Below, piece by piece: positions 1 through 5,930 of a stretch of DNA of 64,000 nt; the first letter of the stretch is position 1, and every line of letters begins with the position of its first letter. The position numbers and the translations under genes were made by a program. Source of the DNA: Anaerostipes sp. 992a (GTDB lineage: Bacteria; Bacillota; Clostridia; Lachnospirales; Lachnospiraceae); contig NZ_MJIG01000003.1 in assembly GCF_001940245.1 (NCBI RefSeq), positions 151,001 to 215,000 on the forward strand, written 5' to 3'. The notes under the pieces were generated by a model. The model saw nothing but the letters and a program-made list of their open reading frames with translations, had not been told where the DNA came from and made no database searches.

Positions 1-425
1 CAGCCTGGGTCATTGTACTGGCTAATATTGTCATTTCGGGAACCTCTGCTGTGTTCTATGGTTCCGGATATGTGGATGGGATTTTTGCGGGAATGATAGG
101 AGCCATCATTTATCCAGTGCAGCAAATGGTAAAAAAATTTCAGGGAAGAAGTTTATTCTTTTCCAATCTATTATGCAGCAGTATTTCTACCAGCTTTGTG
201 GCACTTGCTATGAAATGGGGGTGGATTATCAGTCCGTCGCCGGTAATTATCGGTATTATGATTACTATGATACCAGGGATGGCCATAACCAATGGTATGC
301 GAAATTTTATTAACGATGATTTTTTTGCAGGAATCATACAGATGCTGGAGGCGTTAAGTGCGGTTCTTGGCATTGTGGGAGGGATTTTCTTTCTGATCTT
401 TGTTACCGATATGCCATTGTTATAA
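1..425 (+). CDS. Threonine/serine exporter, large half (ThrE N-terminal-type, DUF1212), 5' end outside window
   Basis: The reading frame is open from base 3 with no start in the window, so this is the C-terminal part of a longer gene. The visible 140 or so residues are almost entirely hydrophobic, with about four membrane segments, a Gly-rich segment (GSGYVDGIFAGMIGA) and an IPGMAITNG motif typical of the DUF1212 half of the ThrE family. The family exports threonine and serine across the cytoplasmic membrane. In Firmicutes the exporter is often split in two, and the small half follows 14 bases downstream. Substrate is inferred from the family only. Confidence 0.85.
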   Translation, partial: AWVIVLANIVISGTSAVFYGSGYVDGIFAGMIGAIIYPVQQMVKKFQGRSLFFSNLLCSSISTSFVALAMKWGWIISPSPVIIGIMITMIPGMAITNGMRNFINDDFFAGIIQMLEALSAVLGIVGGIFFLIFVTDMPLL

Positions 426-439
426 GAGAGGAGTGTAAG

Positions 440-910
440 ATGGTACAGATTATTTGTGTATTTTTCTTCTGTATTGGATTTGGCATCCTGTTCCACATAC
501 GTGGATGGAATCTTTTCTTGGGAGGCATTGGCGGCTGTCTGGCGTGGCTGACCTATCTGTTAACAGACTCCATTGGCAGAACGGATATTATGGCGTATTT
601 TTGTGGGACGGTAGTTATGACTTTATATGCTGAAATTGCGGCATATTATCGAAAGGTTCCGGTATCCGTGTTTTTGGGGGTGGAGATGATTCCGCTTGTT
701 CCGGGGAAAATCTTCTTTTATACGATGGTGAACTTATTTTTTGGATATGAGCGCTTCGTATATGAGAAAGGAGTGTATGCACTTCAAATTGCCGGGGTCA
801 TTGCTATTGGAATCTTTCTTACTTCAACAGTTGTAAGGATGTATCTGCGGATGCGCAAGACTGCGAAAACATGGATAAGGTCATTGGTTGACAAAGAGGG
901 TCGGCCTTGA
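440..910 (+). CDS. Threonine/serine exporter, small half (DUF3815/ThrE C-terminal-type)
   Basis: 156 residues with about five membrane segments. The sequence VEMIPLVPGKIFFYTMVN is characteristic of the ThrE_2 (DUF3815) family, which pairs with DUF1212 proteins to form a split ThrE exporter. An AGAGAGGAG ribosome site lies just before the ATG at 440, and the gene follows its partner by 14 bases, so the two are almost certainly co-transcribed. The protein should act in the cytoplasmic membrane. Amino-acid substrate is inferred from family knowledge. Confidence 0.85.
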   Translation: MVQIICVFFFCIGFGILFHIRGWNLFLGGIGGCLAWLTYLLTDSIGRTDIMAYFCGTVVMTLYAEIAAYYRKVPVSVFLGVEMIPLVPGKIFFYTMVNLFFGYERFVYEKGVYALQIAGVIAIGIFLTSTVVRMYLRMRKTAKTWIRSLVDKEGRP

Positions 911-948
911 GTATAATATTTTTTAGAATACTACGCAGGAGAAGAGTT

Positions 949-1554
949 ATGTTCAGAGGAAAGATTGTCCGTGATTCGCGGAGTTTAGGAAGTAGATTTT
1001 ATGCAGAAATTGAAGGCGAGCGTTTATTCGATGCGGAGGTACCATCTTCTCTGTCTGTTCAGAAGTTCTATTTTAAAAAGGATGGGAAGCAGGTATATCT
1101 GATTCGTTTTAATCCTTCTGAAGGAATTAAGAATGCAGCCAGAGATGGAAAAGATCGGAAGAATGATCTGTATGACATCATTAATTTCCGAAATAAACTG
1201 ATTGGAAGTATTTGTGAGCGAACGGATCACGCATTATTATCACCATGCAACTATGGAGAGATTAAGTATGGACCGATTATGTATGAAGGGTATGTACTTT
1301 GTGCAGAAGATGGTATCAAAGCCTTTATCATTGAACAGGATACAGGGAGACAGGTGGCATTGGGCGAAAAGACAGAGGAAGGATATGATCTGTACGGTCT
1401 GTCTGAGATTGCTTTAAAGGTACTCAGTATTTTTATTGTAATCGGAGAGGTGAAGACGAAACATAAGCATGCCATGGTATCTTTCGAACCGAAGAGGCCG
1501 ACCAAGAATAAAAAGATTCTCAGCAAGTATGATTGTAATTTTAAAAACAGGTAA
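949..1554 (+). CDS. Uncharacterised cytoplasmic protein (about 201 aa)
   Basis: I do not recognise a named domain. The protein has no signal peptide or membrane segment, is rich in charged residues and ends in a basic tail (KRPTKNKKILSKYDCNFKNR). A longer frame opens at a TTG at 907 that overlaps the previous stop, but the ATG at 949 has a clear AGGAGAAG ribosome site and gives a normal start (MFRGKIVRDSRSLG). It sits downstream of the exporter pair on the same strand and could be in the same transcript. The function is unknown. Confidence 0.75.
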   Translation: MFRGKIVRDSRSLGSRFYAEIEGERLFDAEVPSSLSVQKFYFKKDGKQVYLIRFNPSEGIKNAARDGKDRKNDLYDIINFRNKLIGSICERTDHALLSPCNYGEIKYGPIMYEGYVLCAEDGIKAFIIEQDTGRQVALGEKTEEGYDLYGLSEIALKVLSIFIVIGEVKTKHKHAMVSFEPKRPTKNKKILSKYDCNFKNR

Positions 1555-1617
1555 GGAAAAAGCACCATCTGCGATTTTGTCGATTTCGAAAATAATTAAA
1601 AAAATTGAAAAAAGATG

Positions 1618-1647
1618 TTGACAAACTGACAATTTTAATAGTATAAT
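1618..1647 (+). promoter_or_regulatory. Sigma-A-type promoter for the tRNA pair
   Basis: TTGACA at 1618-1623 and TATAAT at 1642-1647 with an 18-bp spacer, 27 bases before tRNA-Arg. Both hexamers are perfect consensus, as expected for a stable RNA promoter. It would transcribe tRNA-Arg and tRNA-Leu together. Confidence 0.85.
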
Positions 1648-1674
1648 ATTGCTGTTGTCAGATGACACAGATAA

Positions 1675-1747
1675 GTGCTCATAGCTCAGTTGGATAGAGC
1701 AATGGCCTTCTAAGCCATGTGTCCGGGGTTCGAATCCCTGTGGGCAC
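1675..1747 (+). tRNA. tRNA-Arg (anticodon TCT)
   Basis: 73 nt fold into a full cloverleaf: acceptor GTGCTCA/TGGGCAC, D-stem GCTC/GAGC, anticodon stem ATGGC/GCCAT with loop CTTCTAA (anticodon TCT), and T-arm CGGGG-TTCGAAT-CCCTG. No CCA is encoded. It lies 4 bases before tRNA-Leu and shares its promoter. Confidence 0.95.
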
Positions 1748-1751
1748 GTAT

Positions 1752-1836
1752 GCGGGAATGCTGGAATTGGCAGACAGGCAAGACTAAGGATCTTGTGCGT
1801 CTTGTGCGCGTGTGGGTTCAAGTCCCATTTCCCGCA
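1752..1836 (+). tRNA. tRNA-Leu (anticodon AAG)
   Basis: 85-nt class II tRNA with a long variable arm: acceptor GCGGGAA/TTCCCGC, D-stem CTG/CAG, anticodon stem CAAGA/TCTTG with loop CTAAGGA, so the anticodon is AAG. T-arm is GTGGG-TTCAAGT-CCCAT. No CCA is encoded. An A at position 34 is uncommon outside tRNA-Arg(ACG) in bacteria. Bases 1769-1836 recur at 11167-11234, so this gene is the integration site of the following element and its 3' part is probably supplied by that element. Confidence 0.93.
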
Positions 1837-1839
1837 GTT
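1769..1839 (+). repeat. Left attachment site, 71-bp direct repeat inside tRNA-Leu
   Basis: Identical over 71 bases to 11167-11237. It begins in the D-loop of tRNA-Leu, spans the anticodon arm, variable arm and T-arm, and runs 3 bases past the discriminator base. Tyrosine integrases commonly recombine in such tRNA segments and leave the tRNA intact. Confidence 0.9.
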
Positions 1840-1853
1840 TCGTTTATTCTAAG

Positions 1854-1895
1854 CGGTTTTCAGTAACATTAGGTTGCTGGAAGCCGTTTTTTTGT
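1854..1895 (+). terminator. Rho-independent terminator after tRNA-Leu
   Basis: Stem CGGTTTTCAG/CTGGAAGCCG (10 bp with G-T pairs) followed by seven T. It would end the tRNA transcript. Because it lies inside the left attachment boundary it is probably supplied by the element; the original chromosomal terminator would be the one after the right repeat. Confidence 0.8.
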
Positions 1896-1979
1896 TAGGC
1901 TTTAAGCCTGTTCATCATTGTGGAGTTTCTCAGGCAGAGAAACGAAACTTTGAGGAACAAAGAAACCACCGGCTCAGCC
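1892..1979 (+). repeat. 88-nt palindrome-bearing repeat, copy 1
   Basis: Matches 30290-30377 over the same 88-nt length. It contains the small palindrome AGGCTTTAAGCCT, then an arm GAGAAACGAAACTTTGAGG preceded by a decayed complementary arm, then the start of the IS200-type left-end hairpin (CCGGCTCAGCC). The left arm has diverged here, while copy 2 keeps a perfect stem. The repeat directly abuts the tRNA terminator. Confidence 0.75.
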
Positions 1980-2680
1980 GGTGAGTCAGCATTGCTTCAG
2001 CTTACAGTAAAAAACCTCCAATGATATAATTATGTTGGTTCGCCAACCACATAAAATCAAAGGAGGTTATCCAAATGGATATTAGTAGTTTATCACATAC
2101 AAAATGGAATTGTAAGTATCATATTGTTTTTGCACCAAAATATAGAAGAAAAGTGGCATACGGAAAGTTAAAACAAGATATAGCTAATATTCTGAGTATG
2201 CTATGCAAAAGAAAAGGTGTAGAAATAGTGGAGGCAGAAATCTGTCCAGATCATGTACATATGCTGGTGAGGATTCCGCCAAGTATAAGTGTTTCAAGTT
2301 TTGTAGGGTATTTAAAGGGAAAAAGTACACTCATGATATTCGAACGACATGCAAATTTAAAGTATAAATATGGAAATAGACATTTCTGGTGTCGAGGATA
2401 TTATGTAGATACTGTAGGGAAGAATGCAAAGAAAATACAAGAGTATATTCAAAATCAGTTAAAAGAGGATTTAGAATATGATCAAATGACACTAAAAGAG
2501 TATATTGACCCGTTTACGGGTGAGCCAGTAAAAGCAAATAAATAAAATGAGCCCTTTAGGGCTCCATAGGTAAATGATGTTGCAGTTGGCGAACCATTCG
2601 ATGAGTCTTTAGACTCTAGTGCCGGTAATTTGCCCTTATAGGGCAAGTACAAACCACCGGCTGAGCCGGTGGTTGTGATT
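1961..2680 (+). mobile_element. IS200/IS605-group insertion sequence (TnpA only)
   Basis: One Y1 transposase gene lies between two subterminal hairpins: CACCGGCTCAGCCGGTG (1967-1983) at the left and ACCACCGGC-TGA-GCCGGTGGT (2653-2673) at the right, the arrangement expected for IS200-type elements that transpose as single-stranded circles. There is no TnpB gene. Three further small hairpins follow the gene (GAGCCCTTTAGGGCTC near 2549, GAGTCTTTAGACTC near 2601, TTGCCCTTATAGGGCAA near 2630). Exact ends are uncertain by a few tens of bases, and the left end may extend to 1892. Confidence 0.75.
2075..2545 (+). CDS. tnpA: IS200-type Y1 transposase TnpA
   Basis: 156 residues, full length for IS200 TnpA. 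Visible are the opening segment NCKYHIVFAPKYRRK, the HUH metal-binding motif as HVHMLV, the segment FWCRGYYVDTVGKN and the conserved helix IQEYIQNQ, whose Tyr is the likely nucleophile. The enzyme cuts and joins single-stranded DNA at hairpin-marked ends. An AAAGGAGG ribosome site precedes the ATG. The gene appears intact. It sits between tRNA-Leu and the integrase of the host element and is probably a later insertion. Confidence 0.93.
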   Translation: MDISSLSHTKWNCKYHIVFAPKYRRKVAYGKLKQDIANILSMLCKRKGVEIVEAEICPDHVHMLVRIPPSISVSSFVGYLKGKSTLMIFERHANLKYKYGNRHFWCRGYYVDTVGKNAKKIQEYIQNQLKEDLEYDQMTLKEYIDPFTGEPVKANK

Positions 2681-2739
2681 TATGCACTAGATTATCGGTT
2701 GAAAAACAATATAGTCTTGTGCGTAAGGAGGGCAAAAGA

Positions 2740-3705
2740 ATGGCACGAAAACGAATAAAAATATCCAATAATGAAGGTATCATAACTTTAGAAGAGGCTT
2801 TTTCTAATTTTATCCGAAAATCAAACGTTAAGAATCTTTCCAGCGAGACGATAAAAACATACCGATATGCAATCGAAGTATTTTTTGAGTTTGCGGGAGA
2901 TTCAAATCTGGTAAGCGAGATAACAAGAGATACAATAGATGATTACATTATATGGCTACAAGAGCATAAAGAAATTAAAGATACAACAATTGTTACATAT
3001 ATTAGGCATTTAAGGGCATACTTATATTTTTGCATGGATTCTGGCTATGTAAAAAAATTTAGGATATGCTTACCAAAATACAACAAGGAAATCAAAGAAA
3101 CGTATACGGATGATGAATTGAAACGATTGCTGAAAAAGCCAGATGTTAATAAATGCTCATTTGTGGAGTATCGGACATGGGTATTCGAGAACTATCTACT
3201 TGCCACTGGTAACCGAATTTCTACGGCTTTAAACCTAAAGATAAAGGATATAGATTTTTCTAGTGGTGTGATTATCCTTAGAAAAACCAAAAGTAGAAAG
3301 CAACAAATAATACCATTATCAGATACTCTGGCAGATGTGTTAACGGAATATCTTGTGTATAGAGATGGGAGTGGGGATGATTACGTATTTTGCAATGAAT
3401 TTGGAGAACATTGCGCAAGTAGAACATATCAACAAGCCGTATCCCGTTACAACATTAAGCGGAATGTCAATAAGACATCATGTCATTTGTTCCGTCATAC
3501 GTTTGCAAAGAAGTGGATTCTTAACGGTGGGGACATCTTCCGGCTACAAAAAATTCTTGGACATTCGTCAATTGATATCGTCAAAGAATACGTAAATATG
3601 TTCTCGTGTGATTTACAGATGGGCTTCTCTGACTTTAACCCTTTAGACACGCTGGCAAACACAAGCAGAACAAAGATAAAGATGGGTGGTGCTGGCAGAT
3701 GTTAA
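2740..3705 (+). CDS. int: Tyrosine recombinase/integrase
   Basis: 321 residues from the ATG at 2740, which has AAGGAGGG 10 bases upstream; an earlier GTG at 2719 lies inside this ribosome site. The N-terminal SAM-like/core-binding domain covers roughly residues 15-105 (SSETIKTYRYAIEVFFEFAG). The catalytic domain has all the expected residues: Arg in ATGNRISTAL, Lys in RKTKSRKQ, H-x-x-R in CHLFRHTFA, His in ILGHSS and Tyr in VKEYVNMF. Lying close to the attachment site in tRNA-Leu, it is the likely integrase of the 9.4-kb element. Its 3' end overlaps the next gene. Confidence 0.93.
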   Translation: MARKRIKISNNEGIITLEEAFSNFIRKSNVKNLSSETIKTYRYAIEVFFEFAGDSNLVSEITRDTIDDYIIWLQEHKEIKDTTIVTYIRHLRAYLYFCMDSGYVKKFRICLPKYNKEIKETYTDDELKRLLKKPDVNKCSFVEYRTWVFENYLLATGNRISTALNLKIKDIDFSSGVIILRKTKSRKQQIIPLSDTLADVLTEYLVYRDGSGDDYVFCNEFGEHCASRTYQQAVSRYNIKRNVNKTSCHLFRHTFAKKWILNGGDIFRLQKILGHSSIDIVKEYVNMFSCDLQMGFSDFNPLDTLANTSRTKIKMGGAGRC

Positions 3706-3992
3706 AGAAGATTGATGTTGATGAGTTATTGGATATTATAAAAAAGGAAAAGAGAACGGAAATCAAGTTTTTTGTTAATGGTAAGGATATCTCTGGTTAT
3801 GATTTGGTACTGGAACGGGCTTATATAGCCGATGATGCTATAGTGCTACGTATAGAAAAAGCAACATTAGAGGTAGCAATAAGGTTTTCTCATATTGCCA
3901 GTATTTGGCTTGAAGATAGGCTAAAAACCGTAATTACCGATATAAAAAATGACGAAGCATATGAAATATTCTTTTTATTTGGTGGGGTGTGA
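3699..3992 (+). CDS. Small unknown protein, coupled to the integrase
   Basis: 97 residues starting MLKKIDVDELLDIIKKEKRTEIKFFVNGKDISGYDLV. No signal peptide, membrane segment or recognised domain. The start codon overlaps the end of the integrase gene by 7 bases, and the stop overlaps the GTG just upstream of the next gene, so the three form a tightly coupled unit. Such a location would fit an excision or copy-control accessory protein, but nothing in the sequence shows this. Confidence 0.6.
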   Translation: MLKKIDVDELLDIIKKEKRTEIKFFVNGKDISGYDLVLERAYIADDAIVLRIEKATLEVAIRFSHIASIWLEDRLKTVITDIKNDEAYEIFFLFGGV

Positions 3993-3994
3993 AA

Positions 3995-4270
3995 ATGAAT
4001 AGGAAGAAAGCATTAAAAGCAACGTCAGAGGCTCTAGCAGAGTTTGTAATTGAACATGATGCAATGATTGATTACTACATTGGTAAAGGTGCTAAAATGG
4101 ATTTAAAGGCTGATATTGAGCGTGTACAGCGTGTATATCCGTTTGTTACTGATGTTTTCGTGCGTGGTGATTACGCACTTATTAAAACGGTGTTACCAGA
4201 AATTAGGTTGCTTGCATATCGAAGGTACAACGAGGACGGCTGGTATCATCTTATTATAAAAATTAAATAA
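3995..4270 (+). CDS. Small unknown basic protein, last gene of the integrase unit
   Basis: 91 residues from the ATG at 3995 (GTG at 3989 is also possible); GGTGGGG lies just upstream. Sequence starts MNRKKALKATSEALAEFVIEHD and ends in a basic, hydrophobic stretch (WYHLIIKIK). No known domain recognised. It directly follows the 97-residue protein and is followed within 11 bases by the hairpin that was the terminator of this operon before other elements inserted there. Confidence 0.6.
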   Translation: MNRKKALKATSEALAEFVIEHDAMIDYYIGKGAKMDLKADIERVQRVYPFVTDVFVRGDYALIKTVLPEIRLLAYRRYNEDGWYHLIIKIK

Positions 4271-4280
4271 ATAATACGGA

Positions 4281-4303
4281 AGAGAAGGATATATTCCTTC
4301 TCT
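4281..4303 (+). repeat. Duplicated terminator hairpin, left copy (target-site duplication)
   Basis: Stem AGAGAAGGA/TCCTTCTCT around loop TATAT, identical to 5904-5926. The IS1182-type element lies exactly between the copies. This copy has lost its T-run to the insertion, so the integrase operon may now read through into the IS. Confidence 0.88.
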
Positions 4304-5808
4304 CAGACTGTAGACAAAGTTGGTGCTGGAGATAATCTCCAGCACCACTTTTCTTTGAAAAATGACTTTTCTTTTAATAACCGCCAAATATTATGGATGG
4401 TTGAGATTCTTTCTTCCCTTTTGGCCAGTATCCTGGCCAGTTTTTTCAGGTTCATACATGCAAAAGTAAGCCCCGCTTTCATCTCCATCCGGGCTTTTCC
4501 TATGTATTGTGTATAACGAAATCCATGCTGCTCTTTGGCTGTTCCGAAAATCCTCTCGATTGTCTCCTTTCTTAAGTCATATATCTGTTTATTGCCAAGT
4601 GTATGCCTGATGTCCTCTGCTTTCTCCATATATTCTTCCCACACATGGCGGGTGATCACTTTTATATGTTCTTTGCTTTCCGTACATCTATGAAGATTTG
4701 GACAACTGGCACATATTTCTCCGCAGCTTACGTATTCCCTATAACCCTCCCTGTTTGTCGTATGATAGGATAATATATGGTTTTCCGGACATATATAGCA
4801 GTCATAATACTCATCATATACATACTCATATTTTCGGAAAAAACCTTCCTTTGTCATTGGCCTTTTGTATGGGAACAGCGGCTCGATACCATCTTCTAAC
4901 AACTCATGGGCGATTGCTGGTGTACGATAACCGGCATCTGCTATGATCATAGCCGGTGAATAGATCTTTATCTTGTCATAAAGTGTTTTGAATGTCCGGC
5001 TGTCATGTTCATTCCCCGGATGAATGCTGTATTCCAGGATCCAGCCATGTTTATCACAAGCTGTTTCCACTGCATAGGCAAAAACATGTTTATGCTCGCC
5101 TTTACGAAACCAGCCGCTTTCCGGATCACTGATACTGCATTTCTGCGTTTTAATTCCTTCTGGAATTTCTTCTTCCTTTGTATTATCACCGCTCCCGCTG
5201 CCGGATGGGGGATCATTTTTGTCTTTTTCTTTCAAAGGCTTTTTCCCATGCGCTTCACGATCCCTGGATATTTCCTTCTGTAGTTTCTCTTCATACCAAA
5301 GGGCCTGTTCCTGTGCAACTCTTTTTCGCATTTTTTTGCTGTTTGCACATGCTTTCACATGAGTGGAATCCACAAAGATCTGATCGGTGTCCACCAGTTT
5401 AAATTTCATGCAGTCTTCCAATATTTTTGCAAAGATCTGCTCAAAAAGATCTGTGTCCTTAAAACGGCGTGTATAGTTTTTTCCAAAGGTTGAAAAATGT
5501 GGTACCGGATCCATCATGTCTAATCCAAGGAACCATCTGTAAGCAACGTTTACTTCAATCTCCTTGATAGTCTGTCTCATACTTTTAATTCCATAAAGGT
5601 ATTGAATAAAAGGAATTTTGATCAGCATAACAGGATCCATGCTGGGTCTTCCATTATCAGAACAGTATTTTTCTTCTACAAGATCATAGATAAAAGTCCA
5701 GTCGATGGCTTTATCAATCAAACGCAGCATATGGTTTTGAGGAACCATGTCATCCATACAGAACATCATCATCTGTTCCCTTTTTTTGTCTGCATTTTTT
5801 GTCATCAT
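4303..5808 (-). CDS. IS1182-family DDE transposase
   Basis: About 501 residues from the ATG at 5808 (a GTG at 5817 is in frame upstream). N-terminal DUF772-type segment NHMLRLIDKAIDWTFIYDL...GRPSMDPVMLIKI, DDE catalytic domain with IFVDSTHVKACAN and MIIADAGYRTPAIAHELLE, a zinc-ribbon-like cysteine cluster (CPENHILSYH, CASCPNLHRC), and a C-terminal DDE_Tnp_1-type segment ERIFGTAKEQHGFRYTQYIGK. The TGA stop lies at the very end of the IS: its last base appears to come from the flanking target hairpin. The gene looks intact and runs opposite to the integrase operon. Confidence 0.92.
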   Translation of the reverse strand: MMTKNADKKREQMMMFCMDDMVPQNHMLRLIDKAIDWTFIYDLVEEKYCSDNGRPSMDPVMLIKIPFIQYLYGIKSMRQTIKEIEVNVAYRWFLGLDMMDPVPHFSTFGKNYTRRFKDTDLFEQIFAKILEDCMKFKLVDTDQIFVDSTHVKACANSKKMRKRVAQEQALWYEEKLQKEISRDREAHGKKPLKEKDKNDPPSGSGSGDNTKEEEIPEGIKTQKCSISDPESGWFRKGEHKHVFAYAVETACDKHGWILEYSIHPGNEHDSRTFKTLYDKIKIYSPAMIIADAGYRTPAIAHELLEDGIEPLFPYKRPMTKEGFFRKYEYVYDEYYDCYICPENHILSYHTTNREGYREYVSCGEICASCPNLHRCTESKEHIKVITRHVWEEYMEKAEDIRHTLGNKQIYDLRKETIERIFGTAKEQHGFRYTQYIGKARMEMKAGLTFACMNLKKLARILAKREERISTIHNIWRLLKEKSFFKEKWCWRLSPAPTLSTV

Positions 5809-5903
5809 AAAAAACACCGCCTTTCTGATATTTCAATTATATCAGAAAAACGGTCGTAAACATAGAAAAGCCCGGCTTTCGCCGGGACTTTGTCTACAGT
5901 CTG
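4304..5903 (-). mobile_element. IS1182-type insertion sequence (1600 bp)
   Basis: Terminal inverted repeats of 17 bp, CAGACTGTAGACAAAGT at 4304-4320 and its exact complement at 5887-5903, enclose one transposase gene. A 23-bp direct duplication of a terminator hairpin flanks it. Inside the right end is a GC-rich hairpin (CCCGGC-TTTC-GCCGGG, about 5872-5885) that could block outside transcription entering the transposase gene. The IS1182 family is known for target duplications of variable length. Confidence 0.9.
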
Positions 5904-5930
5904 AGAGAAGGATATATTCCTTCTCTTTTT
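5904..5930 (+). terminator. Terminator hairpin, right copy, at the edge of the group II intron
   Basis: Same hairpin as 4281-4303 (9-bp stem, loop TATAT), here still followed by TTTTT. The group IIC intron begins immediately after the T-run, which is the known preference of that intron class. This was presumably the terminator of the int-97aa-91aa operon. Confidence 0.85.

Noticed and set aside
907..948. TTG start at 907 for the unknown protein
   Set aside because: It overlaps the previous stop without ribosome site; ATG at 949 has AGGAGAAG.
1892..1979. Terminator only
   Set aside because: The palindromic unit lies after the terminator T-run and recurs 28 kb away in a non-tRNA context, so it is treated as a repeat.
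5005..5283. Plus-strand frames opposite the IS1182-type transposase
   Set aside because: Antisense shadows of a clear transposase gene; no ribosome sites.
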